The notes under the pieces were generated by a model, which saw nothing but the letters and a program-made list of their open reading frames with translations, ran no database searches and had not been told where the DNA came from. This document shows positions 35,439 to 44,273 of a stretch of DNA of 64,000 nucleotides, one piece after another (position 1 is the first letter of the stretch; the number at the start of each line of letters is the position of its first letter). The stretch covers positions 1,990,858-2,054,857 of the forward strand of contig CP017950.1 of the NCBI GenBank assembly GCA_002838205.1, written 5' to 3'. Both the position numbers and the translations under genes were made by a program. Source of the DNA: Tenericutes bacterium MZ-XQ. Lineage in GTDB: Bacteria; Bacillota_I; Bacilli_A; Acholeplasmatales; Acholeplasmataceae.

Positions 35439-36467
35439 TTATCTACCAAACTCTTTATAACAAGTACCTTGAATAATTCTAGTATCGCAAACACATTCCC
35501 CATCGACATCAATAAGTTTAATGTTAGGAGAAATAAAATCTGATTCAACTGAAACCTCTTTTGTTAAGTCTGATGAGAGATATTTCTTTGAATCGTCACT
35601 AAACACGGTAACGATTTTAAAGTCCTTACCATAAGTGTTTTGGAGCATAACTGCACCTAAAAAATTAGCACCGCTTGATATACCAACACCTAAACCTAAT
35701 TTTTTAGCAAGCATTTGTGACATTAGAATTGCATCACCATCATGAACTACGATTGGTTTTTCTAGCAACTCAGTCTTCAATATATCAGGTATAAATCCAT
35801 CGCCAATCCCGTGAATCCTATGATCAATACCTTTTAAACCCTTTGATAAAATTGGAGATTCAAATGGTTCTAGTGGAAAAACTTTCAAATGAGGATGACA
35901 CTGGATTAAACGTTTTCTAACACCCATGATTGTGCCTCCAGATCCTACACCTGCAATAAAACCATCTGGTTCAATGCCTATTTTTTTAAGTTGTGTACAT
36001 ATCTCAAGTCCGGTCGTTTTATAATGAGCATCGACATTATATTCATTTCTGAATTGCTGAGGTCTAAAACCGTTGTTTTCTAGTGCAAACGCATCAGCTA
36101 ATGCTACTGCACCTTCGAAACCACCTTGCTCATGACTAACTTCATGAAGTATAGCACCATACTTCTTAATCATTTGTTTACGCTCGTTAGTCATCCATTC
36201 GGGCATAAATATATGTACCGGATGTTCATTCATTGCACCTAAAGCGCTAAATGAAATTCCTGTGTTTCCACTTGTAGCTTCGACAATCGGCATTCCTCTT
36301 CTTAACGTTCCATCCTTATAAGATTCTTCTATAATATGTTTAGCCATCCTATCTTTAATAGATCCTGTAAGATTATAAAACTCAGCTTTTGCATAAATGA
36401 CTCGTTCTTCTCCATGATACTGATATCTTAAGATTAATAAGGGGGTATTACCTATCATATTATGCAT
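35439..36467 (-). CDS. Cysteine-synthase-family PLP enzyme with Cys-containing C-terminal extension
   Basis: A 342-residue fold-type-II PLP enzyme. The Schiff-base Lys is in FYNLTGSIKDRMA (about residue 39), the substrate loop in EATSGNTGIS, the phosphate-binding loop in GVGSGGTIMGVRK and the Ser near the pyridine N in VFSDDSKKYLS. About 35 residues beyond the usual CysK end carry a C-V-C pair and a later Cys (DVDGECVCDTRIIQGTCYKEF), possibly a metal or redox site. Cysteine synthase is the best guess; cystathionine beta-synthase-like activity is possible. GGGAGG precedes the ATG. No cysE or sulfate genes are adjacent. Confidence 0.85.
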   Translation of the reverse strand: MHNMIGNTPLLILRYQYHGEERVIYAKAEFYNLTGSIKDRMAKHIIEESYKDGTLRRGMPIVEATSGNTGISFSALGAMNEHPVHIFMPEWMTNERKQMIKKYGAILHEVSHEQGGFEGAVALADAFALENNGFRPQQFRNEYNVDAHYKTTGLEICTQLKKIGIEPDGFIAGVGSGGTIMGVRKRLIQCHPHLKVFPLEPFESPILSKGLKGIDHRIHGIGDGFIPDILKTELLEKPIVVHDGDAILMSQMLAKKLGLGVGISSGANFLGAVMLQNTYGKDFKIVTVFSDDSKKYLSSDLTKEVSVESDFISPNIKLIDVDGECVCDTRIIQGTCYKEFGR

Positions 36468-36645
36468 AAAATCCTCCCGAAAGTCAAAAAATTATAACCT
36501 TATTATACATTCTTGTTTAGTCATAAACAATATGCAAATGATTAGATTCAATATTAAACACTACAAGATCAGCTTTTTATGATTACTTTTTTAATGCAAC
36601 TAAGTTGTGATATGGATTCAGCTAAGCGAAAATTCATCCTCATTA

Positions 36646-36686
36646 AAATCAAAAAGATACATTAGATAAAATGCACCTTTTGATTT
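36646..36686 (-). terminator. Likely terminator of the thpR-acetyltransferase pair
   Basis: AAATCAAAAG and CTTTTTGATTT pair on the minus strand around a loop of about 20 bases; the 3' T run is weak. The remaining intergenic DNA to 36467 shows nothing I can name. Confidence 0.45.
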
Positions 36687-36710
36687 CTAAACATATTTTC
36701 ATCATTGTTT

Positions 36711-37208
36711 TTATATCAACTTATGAATATCTTCATCCTCTAATCTAAAAGTGATCCATTCATTTAAAGCCTTAGCACCTAAACTCTCATAAAACTCAAT
36801 AGATTTTTTATTCCAATCTAGACACATCCAATCGATTCTCTTACAATTATTTTCAATCGCAATCTTTCCCAGTGCTTTAAACATGAGTTTCCCATATCCT
36901 TTGTGTCTATAAGGTTCATCAATAAATAGATCTTCTAAATATAAATTTGCCCTACCCCAAAACGTAGAGTACGAAAAAAAATAAAGCATGAATCCGATAG
37001 GTTTGTCATCTACTTCTGCAATAACAACTTCTGCTTGTTTCTTTTCATATATCGATACTTGAATATCATTTACATCTGCAACCACCAAGTCGCTCATTTT
37101 TTCATATGCTGCGATTTTTTTTATATATGCTAATACTAACTCAGCATCACTTATATCAGTTCTTCTAATCGTAAACTCATCTTTTTTTAATATAATGTTA
37201 TTCATCAT
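36711..37208 (-). CDS. GNAT acetyltransferase, diamine/spermidine (SSAT-like)
   Basis: A 165-residue GNAT protein. The acetyl-CoA loop is YRHKGYGKLMFKAL, preceded by ANLYLEDLFIDE and followed by CKRIDWMCLDWNKKSIEFYESLGA, the pattern of spermidine/diamine N1-acetyltransferases. It could acetylate the putrescine made by the SpeA/SpeB pair elsewhere in the window; this is inference. It lies 8 bp after thpR in the same transcript. Confidence 0.82.
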   Translation of the reverse strand: MMNNIILKKDEFTIRRTDISDAELVLAYIKKIAAYEKMSDLVVADVNDIQVSIYEKKQAEVVIAEVDDKPIGFMLYFFSYSTFWGRANLYLEDLFIDEPYRHKGYGKLMFKALGKIAIENNCKRIDWMCLDWNKKSIEFYESLGAKALNEWITFRLEDEDIHKLI

Positions 37209-37216
37209 CTCATCCT

Positions 37217-37753
37217 TTAATCTAATTTAATCTTTGTCATTGGTGTATAGGTTAAAGCATCATCCACATGATGACTATAAAATATGACAACCTCTTTAGC
37301 TTCAAAAATAAACTCTCTTGTCTTATTTTTCTTAAATGTATTCAAATCTTTAACAATCACTTTTCTAGCAAGCGTAACATGTGGACTAAAAAAACCTTTT
37401 TCAAGTTGGAACCGCTCATTAATCTTATCGTCTATTGCTTTATGGAGTTCCTTAAGTTTTCCTACACCTAGTCCCATACCCATCCATAAGATATTTCCGT
37501 CTTTCTTTTCAAAATACCCTAAATCTTTAAGGTGAACATCAAATGCTTTATATCCTTTTAAAGAAGCTCTTAAAATATCTTCTAAATCTTCTAAGTCACT
37601 CACACTAAGTTCGCCTAAAAACTTTAATGTTACATGATAAAGATGATGCTCAACTTGTCTGAATGATTCACAGTACTTTAAAAACTTGCTTGATTCAATC
37701 TGGATTGCTTCTTTAATATGATCTGGTATATCAATGCCTACAAATATTCTCAT
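37217..37753 (-). CDS. thpR: RNA 2',3'-cyclic phosphodiesterase (LigT/ThpR family)
   Basis: A 178-residue 2H-phosphoesterase. Both HxTx motifs are present as HVTL (in YHVTLKFLGELS, about residue 40, and SPHVTLARKV, about residue 125). The start is placed at 37753 (MRIFVGIDIP), the normal family N-terminus, rather than 21 bases upstream. Only a weak Shine-Dalgarno site (TTGGTG) is seen. A TATAAT lies about 25 bp upstream. Confidence 0.88.
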   Translation of the reverse strand: MRIFVGIDIPDHIKEAIQIESSKFLKYCESFRQVEHHLYHVTLKFLGELSVSDLEDLEDILRASLKGYKAFDVHLKDLGYFEKKDGNILWMGMGLGVGKLKELHKAIDDKINERFQLEKGFFSPHVTLARKVIVKDLNTFKKNKTREFIFEAKEVVIFYSHHVDDALTYTPMTKIKLD

Positions 37754-37808
37754 AAAACACCAACTTTCATACATTCATTATAACAAAAAAAGGATTATTT
37801 CTAATCCT

Positions 37809-38534
37809 TTATATGTCATAACTCACTTTATCAATAAAATTTTTAAGTCTATCTGTTTTTGGATGATCTAAGATAGAAACATCTCCATGTTCAATCACTT
37901 TGCCATTTTCCATAAAGACAATATAATCAGCAGCTTTTTTTGCAAACGCAATCTCGTGGGTGACAATCATAAAATTCATATTTTTTTCACGAAGTTTTAG
38001 TATTGTTTTTAATACTTCGTGCGTTAAGATTGGATCAAGTGCGCTTGTTGGTTCATCTAAAAACACAACTTCAGGAGATATTGCCAAAGATCTAATGATA
38101 CTCGCTCTTTGTGCCTGACCACCTGATATCTTTGCTGGAATCTTATCTTTATGTTCAATAAGTTCAAATTGCTACAATAAATCTAATGCAACCCTATTTG
38201 CTTCATTAATATCCATCTTGTGCACTTTTTCTAATACTAATGTTATATTTCTAAGTACAGTTAAATGTGGAAATAAGTTATGTGCTTGAAATACAAATCC
38301 AATTTTCTTATAATACTCGCTTTTGTCTTCATGAGTTACTTCATGATGATTTAGACAAATCTCACCAGAAACAGGATCTTCAATGCCTGATAATAATCTT
38401 AGTAATGTTGATTTCCCAGCACCACTTGGTCCAATAAGTGCAATACCTGATTTATTTTCAATCTTCAAGCTGACATCATCTAAAATTAACTTATCTTCAT
38501 ATGTTTGAACAATATTTTTTAACATTAAATCCAT
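37809..38534 (-). pseudogene. Polar amino-acid ABC transporter ATPase broken by an in-frame TAG
   Basis: Two frames in the same register encode one ATPase. The first part (38534-38175) has Walker A GPSGAGKSTLLRLL and Q-loop IGFVFQAHNLFPHL. The second continues directly with QFELIEHKDKIPAKISGGQAQRASIIRSLA (signature SGGQAQR) and Walker B VVFLDEPTSALDP. They are separated only by TAG at 38172-38174 (TTG TAG CAA), most simply AAG or CAG mutated to TAG. Without readthrough no functional ATPase is made. The gene overlaps the permease end by 10 bp. Neighbouring binding-protein gene is also damaged, so decay is real rather than a single artefact. Confidence 0.85.
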
Positions 38535-39271
38535 GATGCCACCTTCTTTTCAAAGTATTTAGCTAAGAATATTAAAGGTAATGTAATACTTAAATAAAGC
38601 AAGAACATCATTAAATACTTTTCCACTACTGCATAAGTTCTAGATTGAATGGTTGTGATTTGGTTATATAACTCTTCCACGCCAATAAAGTTAAGCAAAC
38701 TCGATCCCTTAATGATAATCGCAAGATTACCAATCATTGGCGGAACGATTACTTTTACTAATTGCGGTAAAATGATATATCTATATTTTTGATAATTTGT
38801 AAAACCTAATACTTTCATAGCCTGATATTGAGTATCATCAATGGATTTCATCGCACCCATAAAAGCATTTCTCATATAAGGTCCCATGAATAGAGTAAAT
38901 CCAACAATGCCTGCTAAAAAACGGTTCCTAAGGTCTAAAGGCACTGCAATAAAATAATAGGTAACAATCAAAAACACTAACGTTGGCGTACCAAAGATGA
39001 CTTCACTAAATATATTAGATATATACTTAAATACCAAAAATTTAGACTCAGATAGCAAATACAATACAAAACCAAAAATAATGCTTAAAAATAAAACAAT
39101 GATACTAATGACAATGGTATTCACATATCCTTTAATTAGGATGTTGGAATAACCAAAAATAGCTTCAATTCTAAAATTACTTCTCCCTGGATAAGCAAAT
39201 ACAATAAAAGCGACTAGCGCTGTGTAAAACAAAAGCGCTAGTCCGACATTTAAAGGTTTATTACTCTTCAT
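38525..39271 (-). CDS. Polar amino-acid ABC transporter permease (HisM-type)
   Basis: A 248-residue permease with about five hydrophobic segments. The ABC coupling motif is SIDDTQYQAMKVLGFTNYQKYRYIILPQ, typical of amino-acid permeases, followed by IKGSSLLNFIGVEELYNQI. The start is the ATG at 39271, overlapping the binding-protein stop; the first track-like start one codon earlier is a TTG. The frame is intact, but its ATPase partner carries a nonsense codon and the upstream gene lost its promoter. Confidence 0.85.
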   Translation of the reverse strand: MKSNKPLNVGLALLFYTALVAFIVFAYPGRSNFRIEAIFGYSNILIKGYVNTIVISIIVLFLSIIFGFVLYLLSESKFLVFKYISNIFSEVIFGTPTLVFLIVTYYFIAVPLDLRNRFLAGIVGFTLFMGPYMRNAFMGAMKSIDDTQYQAMKVLGFTNYQKYRYIILPQLVKVIVPPMIGNLAIIIKGSSLLNFIGVEELYNQITTIQSRTYAVVEKYLMMFLLYLSITLPLIFLAKYFEKKVASWI

Positions 39272-40022
39272 CAATAATCTCTTGTAAATAAACGTTTAAA
39301 GTTTCTCCAGGAATGTTTGCTGCTATATCATCGTTATATAAATTTCTTAAAATATCATAAATTCCATTTGCTTCTAATCCTGCAATAAATTCTTTAGCTT
39401 GTGCAACTAAATCTTCATTACCTTTTCTAAATGCCATACCAATAGGTGATAATACCACTGGATCTAGTAATATTTCAGTGGTATCTGGATTTGCCAAATG
39501 ATGCCCAGCTGCATTACTAATACTCATTAAAAATACATCTGATGTTCCACTAACAACCTCTAGTACTGCCGCATTCACATCATCAACTTCTCTAATTACC
39601 GGATTGTTCGCTAAATTTCTTGCGATATCAAGTGGTGCGAATGTTTTAGGTCCAACAAATCTAACGCCTTCTAGAGTGAAAACATCATCTTTAGTTTGGA
39701 TATTATTTGTATCAAAGAAGTCTTTATTAACAAGTGATACAAGCGGAAAATTAAAGTATGGATCACTAAAATCAACAGATAATGCTCTTTCTTCAGTAAT
39801 ACTCATCGATCCTATGATCACATCAATTGTATTCGCATTTAATTCTGTAATCAAAGTTCCAAATGGTAAATCTACAATTTCCACTTCTCTTCCTAAAAAC
39901 TTACCAAACTCTTCAGCAAGTGTCACACTAATACCTGTAGGATTACCATCATCATCAACAGTTTCAAATGGCGGATATGATAAATCCATACCTACTCTTA
40001 ACACAAATTGGAATATTGAAAT
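39261..40022 (-). pseudogene. Amino-acid-binding protein gene lacking promoter, start and signal peptide
   Basis: Encodes the mature part of a family-3 solute-binding protein (LRVGMDLSYPPFETVDDDGNPTGISVTLAEEFG..., IIGSMSITEERALSVDFSDPYF). The frame meets a TGA at 40023-40025 only ISIFQF residues before the mature domain, and no ATG, signal peptide or lipobox exists. A GTG at 40004 is the only possible start. The transcription terminator of the nqr operon ends about 24 bp upstream, leaving no room for a promoter. A deletion that fused the gene to the nqr terminator is the simplest explanation. Confidence 0.75.
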
Positions 40023-40045
40023 TCAAAAAATATGACCAAATTTAA

Positions 40046-40070
40046 GTAAAAAGAGTGTAAAAATACACTC
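40046..40070 (-). terminator. Terminator of the nqr-like operon
   Basis: GAGTGTA and TACACTC pair around four bases and are followed on the minus strand by TTTTTACTTAAATTT. Confidence 0.8.
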
Positions 40071-40071
40071 C

Positions 40072-41154
40072 TTAACTAAAGTTATCAAATAAAATGTTGT
40101 CATCTTTCATATCATGTTTCTTTAATACATTAATACATGCTTTAATCATACCTGGTGAACCACATAGATAACCTTCTACATCACTTAAATCTTTGGTATG
40201 ACGATCAACAACATCAGTAATTAAACCAACATCTCCATCCCACTCATCTTCTGGAAGTGGTTCTGAAAGTGCTGGAATATACTGAAAGTTTGGAAACTCT
40301 TTTTCAAGCGCTCTAAACTCTTCTGTATAATATAAATCACGCTTCGATCGAGCTCCAAAGAAGTACTTAACTTTACGATGCATACCTCTAGCTTGAAGTG
40401 CATATAAAATCGATCTGATCGGTGCCTTTCCAGATCCACCAGCAATACAAATCATATCTTTATTTGAGTCTTCCCTTAAGAAAAAGTCTCCGTAAGGCCC
40501 TGTAATGATGATTTTATCGCCTACTTCCATAGCTTTATGAACAAATGTTGTTGCTTGTCCATTTGGAACTAAACGGATGATAAGTTCAATTTCACTCTTA
40601 TTTTTTGGATCAGATGCAATTGAATAAGCTCTGATCACTTCAATCCCAGGCACTTGAATTTGCACATATTGTCCAGGTTTAAAATCCATCTCTTTTGGTT
40701 CAATTAATTTAAATCTAACCAGTTTAATATCATAAGTTAAATCAGAAACATGCGATACAACTGTCTTATACTCCTTAGCGTTTAACAAACCTTTAGGTAA
40801 TAATATTTTCATATCACTCTTTACTTTTACTTGACAAGAAAGTCTCACGCCTTCTTCTCTTTCTTCTTCGCTAATAAATGGTTCTTCTGTTGGTTTTAAA
40901 TGTCCATCTCCACCAACTAATTTAAACTTACATAAGCCACATGTTGCTTTACCGCCACATGCAGATGGGATAAATATTTTCTCGCTTGATAATGTATTTA
41001 AAACTGTGTCATCACCTTTAACAGGTATTTTAGTTTCATCGTTGATTGTGATGACTTTTTCACCACCACCACCTAGTAATTTTTCAACTAAAATAAGAAC
41101 TAAAGAGATGACAATTAATACACTAACTAAAACAATAGGTAATACCCAATTCAT
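40072..41154 (-). CDS. nqrF: NqrF-like NADH:acceptor oxidoreductase (2Fe-2S, FAD)
   Basis: A 360-residue protein. It has an N-terminal transmembrane helix (residues 3-25), a plant-type ferredoxin domain with SACGGKATCGLC and a later LSCQV (four 2Fe-2S cysteines), then an FNR-type FAD domain (RAYSIAS) and NADH domain (GGSGKAPIRSIL, near-terminal YLCGSPGMI). It oxidises NADH on the cytosolic face and feeds electrons into the membrane subunits. Last gene of the five-gene operon. It is about 45 residues shorter than Vibrio NqrF, but the cofactor motifs are complete. Confidence 0.93.
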   Translation of the reverse strand: MNWVLPIVLVSVLIVISLVLILVEKLLGGGGEKVITINDETKIPVKGDDTVLNTLSSEKIFIPSACGGKATCGLCKFKLVGGDGHLKPTEEPFISEEEREEGVRLSCQVKVKSDMKILLPKGLLNAKEYKTVVSHVSDLTYDIKLVRFKLIEPKEMDFKPGQYVQIQVPGIEVIRAYSIASDPKNKSEIELIIRLVPNGQATTFVHKAMEVGDKIIITGPYGDFFLREDSNKDMICIAGGSGKAPIRSILYALQARGMHRKVKYFFGARSKRDLYYTEEFRALEKEFPNFQYIPALSEPLPEDEWDGDVGLITDVVDRHTKDLSDVEGYLCGSPGMIKACINVLKKHDMKDDNILFDNFS

Positions 41155-41169
41155 AACATCTCCTCCTTC

Positions 41170-41742
41170 TTATACTAATCCTGTAAAGCCCATAAATGCT
41201 AATGCTAAGATACCTAAGATAATAAATACGATTGCTTTTCCTCTTAATCCTTTAGGTGGATTAGAAATCTTCGCAAGCTTTTCTCTTAAACCTGCAACTA
41301 AAATAATCGCGATCATCCAACCAACACCAGATCCAAATGAAAAGGATACAGTTTCTAAAAATGTATAATCTCTATTGACGAAAAACAATGAAACTGCTAA
41401 TACAACACAGTTTACTGTGATCAGTGGTAAGAAAATCCCAAATGCATTATATAATCTTGGTGAAAATTTTTCTAAGAATATCTCTAGCAATTGTACAACA
41501 GCTGCAATTGTGATAATAAACACGATTAAACTGATAAATTCAGTATTTGTAGCAAGTAACAATTGATAAATCGGATAATTGATAACAGCAGTAATAGTCA
41601 CAACAAATACAACTGCAATTCCCATCCCTTTAGCATTTTTAACACTCGTAGAGATTGCAATCAAAGGACACATACCCAAAATGAAAACAAGTGCAATATT
41701 ATTATTTAATATTGACGATATAAATAGTTCAATAATATTCAT
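41170..41742 (-). CDS. nqrE: NqrE/RnfA-like membrane subunit
   Basis: A 190-residue integral membrane subunit with about six helices. The two intramembrane cysteines that hold the 2Fe-2S cluster with NqrD are present in FILGMCPLIAIS and LPLITVNCVVLAVS. The order nqrB-C-D-E-F supports NqrE rather than RnfA. AGGAGGG precedes the ATG. Confidence 0.9.
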   Translation of the reverse strand: MNIIELFISSILNNNIALVFILGMCPLIAISTSVKNAKGMGIAVVFVVTITAVINYPIYQLLLATNTEFISLIVFIITIAAVVQLLEIFLEKFSPRLYNAFGIFLPLITVNCVVLAVSLFFVNRDYTFLETVSFSFGSGVGWMIAIILVAGLREKLAKISNPPKGLRGKAIVFIILGILALAFMGFTGLV

Positions 41743-41755
41743 TTTCTATGCCCTC

Positions 41756-42382
41756 CTATATATTTGTTTCGTAATTCTTGGTCATTACTCTAATGCCCCA
41801 TATCATAAGTCCTAATACAAAGAACCCACCTGGAGCCATTGTCATTGCAACCCAGTTAATCCAATCTGGTCCAACAACACGAGTACCTAAGAAAGTACCA
41901 AATGCTAATATTTCACGAACAGACGCAACAGCTACTAAAACAAGTGCATAACCTAGACCACTTGCTGCTCCATCAATTAAAGAATATTTAACTGGGTTTT
42001 TAGCAGCAAAAGCTTCAGCACGTCCCATAACAATACAGTTTGTAATAATTAGTCCAACATATGCATCAAGTGAATCTGCAATTTGTGGAAAATATGATTG
42101 CAAAAATAACTGTACGATAATAACAAATGTAGAAATAATAACCATGTAAGTTACCATTCTTACTTTTCCAGGAATAAAGTTTCTAATCAAAGAAACCGTT
42201 GCAGAACTTGCCATCACAACAAATGTAACACCTAAACCCATAGCTATTGCGTTTTCTACACGATTTGAAACTGCTAACGCAGAACAAATCCCTAAAACAG
42301 CTATAGCAATTGGATTGCTTGTCGCAACACCATCTTTAAAAATGTTAAACCATTTCTTATACTTAATTCTAATTAATTTCAT
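41756..42382 (-). CDS. nqrD: NqrD/RnfE-like membrane subunit
   Basis: A 208-residue membrane subunit with about six helices. The cluster-binding cysteines appear in AVLGICSALAVSNRVENA and GLIITNCIVMGRAEAFA. It forms an inverted pair with NqrE that carries electrons across the membrane. GGGGGATG precedes the ATG. Confidence 0.9.
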   Translation of the reverse strand: MKLIRIKYKKWFNIFKDGVATSNPIAIAVLGICSALAVSNRVENAIAMGLGVTFVVMASSATVSLIRNFIPGKVRMVTYMVIISTFVIIVQLFLQSYFPQIADSLDAYVGLIITNCIVMGRAEAFAAKNPVKYSLIDGAASGLGYALVLVAVASVREILAFGTFLGTRVVGPDWINWVAMTMAPGGFFVLGLMIWGIRVMTKNYETNI

Positions 42383-42394
42383 TTAATCATCCCC

Positions 42395-42976
42395 CTACTC
42401 ATTAAGTGCTTGCCATGCAGCACTATACTCATCATAGTTGTCATTGAGGATGCCTTCAAATGCATTTGAAGTACCAGTAGCACCAGTAATTGCATCGACT
42501 TGATTCGGTTCTGTTGCACCTTCTTTAGTCACATCAATCGAAGGCGTCATTTTAACACCAACATAATTATCTAAATACGGTCTTTCAGCAACCACACCAC
42601 CTAAACCAGGCGTTTCTTCTTGTTCCAATATCGTAATACGAACAATCGTTTCAAAATCAGAGTCTAAAGTTAATATACCAATGATAGGTCCCCATAATCC
42701 GCTACCCTCGAAGCGATAAGCAACAGAACCTGTCTGATCATTTACATAGAATGTGTAGCCATCTTCTTCTAAAATAGTTACCTCATCATCGAAAACATCA
42801 TGGATATTTGTGAAGTTATACTCAATTTCAAATCCGTCTAGTATCGCTGATTTCAATTTAGCTTCCTTGTTTAGTTCAATACGATCTTCTGTCAATGCAT
42901 TAGCACCTAACAATAGTGCACTTGTTACTAAACCTAAAATTACGACAAATATCATCATTTTAAGATTTTGATTCAT
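42395..42976 (-). CDS. nqrC: NqrC/RnfG-like flavoprotein subunit
   Basis: A 193-residue subunit with one N-terminal membrane helix and an external FMN_bind domain. The covalent FMN site is TGATGTS in QVDAITGATGTSNAF (about residue 165). The conserved EQEETPGLGG precedes it. The start is at 42976 with AAGGTG upstream, overlapping nqrB by 17 bp; the longer frame from 43009 is unlikely. It requires ApbE for flavinylation; no apbE gene lies in this window. Confidence 0.92.
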   Translation of the reverse strand: MNQNLKMMIFVVILGLVTSALLLGANALTEDRIELNKEAKLKSAILDGFEIEYNFTNIHDVFDDEVTILEEDGYTFYVNDQTGSVAYRFEGSGLWGPIIGILTLDSDFETIVRITILEQEETPGLGGVVAERPYLDNYVGVKMTPSIDVTKEGATEPNQVDAITGATGTSNAFEGILNDNYDEYSAAWQALNE

Positions 42977-43868
42977 CAGTTGCACCTTCTTTCTTTTCGA
43001 TTCTAGCAAAAAACATACTATCGATTAATGGTGCTACCGCACTCATTAATATAATTGCAAACATAGTTCCATCAGGGAATGTTGCAAAGAATCTAATTAA
43101 AACTGTTAAAAAAGCAATCCCAATACCAAATAACACACGACCCCAAGGAAATAGAGGGGCTGTTGTTTCATCGGTTGCGATAAAAAATGAGACTAAGACC
43201 AAATTCCCAACAAATAAACTATTAAATGCACTATCAGGAAAACCATCAAATCCGAACCATACACCTAACTGAGTAAAAACAAATACACCTAGTAAAATGG
43301 TCAGTGGGATTTTCCAATCAATCACTTTAAGACCAATTAAAACAAGTCCCAAAATAATGATTCCTAATCTCAAAGTCTCACCCAAAGCTCCGGGTGCATC
43401 ACCTAAAAGCATTTGCATCAATGTATAATCTGTGCCTACCTGATTTGCTCTAACAAGCATTGTAGGGAAATATGCCGGAAATGAAATCGTTATAAATAAA
43501 AGTCCAACAAGTGCCGGATTAAAAACATATTTACCACTTCCCCCAAAAATACCTTTTCCAAAAAACGTTCCAAATGCAGAACCTACTGCAACCATCCAAA
43601 CATGCTTTAATTCTAATGTTGATGGTATGAGCAGTGTAAGTAATAATGGATAAATCATCCATGCGCCGTCAAATTCGATTTTTCTACCTTTAGAAAACAT
43701 CAATTCTACTAGAAGTGCAGTTACAAGTGAAACTGCAGCAACCACCAAGACTTGATAACCGAATATGATCGTAGACGCAAGCACTAAAACCGATAAAGCA
43801 ATCGTCATGATTGTCAGGTTTCTTTTATCGAGTGCCTTCTTAATCACTGAGTCATAGGATAATGTCAT
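42960..43868 (-). CDS. nqrB: NqrB/RnfD-like membrane subunit
   Basis: A 302-residue membrane protein with about nine helices. Conserved stretches include FGKGIFGGSGKYVFNPALVGLLF, LLGDAPGALGETLRL and FFIATDETTAPLFPWGRV. In Nqr and Rnf this subunit normally carries an FMN on a Thr in an S-G-A-T-type motif; at the equivalent place (NQVGTDYTLMQMLLGDAPG) no such motif is visible. It is at the short end of the family (RnfD-like length). First gene of the operon: the upstream 150 bp contain no nqrA or rnfC. Confidence 0.88.
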   Translation of the reverse strand: MTLSYDSVIKKALDKRNLTIMTIALSVLVLASTIIFGYQVLVVAAVSLVTALLVELMFSKGRKIEFDGAWMIYPLLLTLLIPSTLELKHVWMVAVGSAFGTFFGKGIFGGSGKYVFNPALVGLLFITISFPAYFPTMLVRANQVGTDYTLMQMLLGDAPGALGETLRLGIIILGLVLIGLKVIDWKIPLTILLGVFVFTQLGVWFGFDGFPDSAFNSLFVGNLVLVSFFIATDETTAPLFPWGRVLFGIGIAFLTVLIRFFATFPDGTMFAIILMSAVAPLIDSMFFARIEKKEGATDESKS

Positions 43869-44018
43869 AAAGTCACCGCTACTTTCTATATGTTTTATAA
43901 GTGAACTAATAAGCCCACTAAATTTATCTTTATTTTATCACAATAAACTTGCATGTATAGGTTCTCATGCATTTTTAGTTGAATTCTAAATAAATTTAAA
44001 TAAAAATCAATCAAAGTT

Positions 44019-44062
44019 AAACAAAAAAGACCTGAAACTTTGATTTTAGGTCTTTTTTGTTT
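44019..44062 (-). terminator. Strong hairpin terminator upstream of the nqr operon
   Basis: AAACAAAAAAGACCT and AGGTCTTTTTTGTTT form a 15-bp stem around a 14-base loop. It terminates the leftward transcript of the aldehyde dehydrogenase-small membrane protein unit. The 43869-44018 stretch should hold the nqr promoter; no strong match was seen. Confidence 0.8.
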
Positions 44063-44273
44063 AAAGCATATGATTAGAATAAGATTTCATTTCAAGATAT
44101 TTAACTAGACTGATGATAAAGAAAATCGAAGTGATTAATCCTAGAAATATGAATATGATTGTTAAAAGGATTTGACCAACAGGCAAGATATCCTTAAAAA
44201 CAATGACTAAACTAAAAAGTGAAGATGAAACAACTGTCCAAAAAAAGAACGTATAAATGGATAAAAGCTTTTT
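44061..44273 (-). CDS. 70-codon membrane-helix frame directly after, and in frame with, the preceding gene's stop
   Basis: Immediately after the TAA of the 103-residue gene the same frame continues KKLLSIYTFFFWTVVSSSLF... for 70 codons with two clear transmembrane segments, ending SYSNHML just at the terminator. There is no ATG, GTG or TTG near its beginning. Either the two parts were one four-helix protein split by a nonsense codon (GTT TAA AAA), or this was a separate small gene that lost its start codon. Hydrophobic character and a stop at the hairpin argue against chance. Confidence 0.4.
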   Translation of the reverse strand, partial: KKLLSIYTFFFWTVVSSSLFSLVIVFKDILPVGQILLTIIFIFLGLITSIFFIISLVKYLEMKSYSNHML

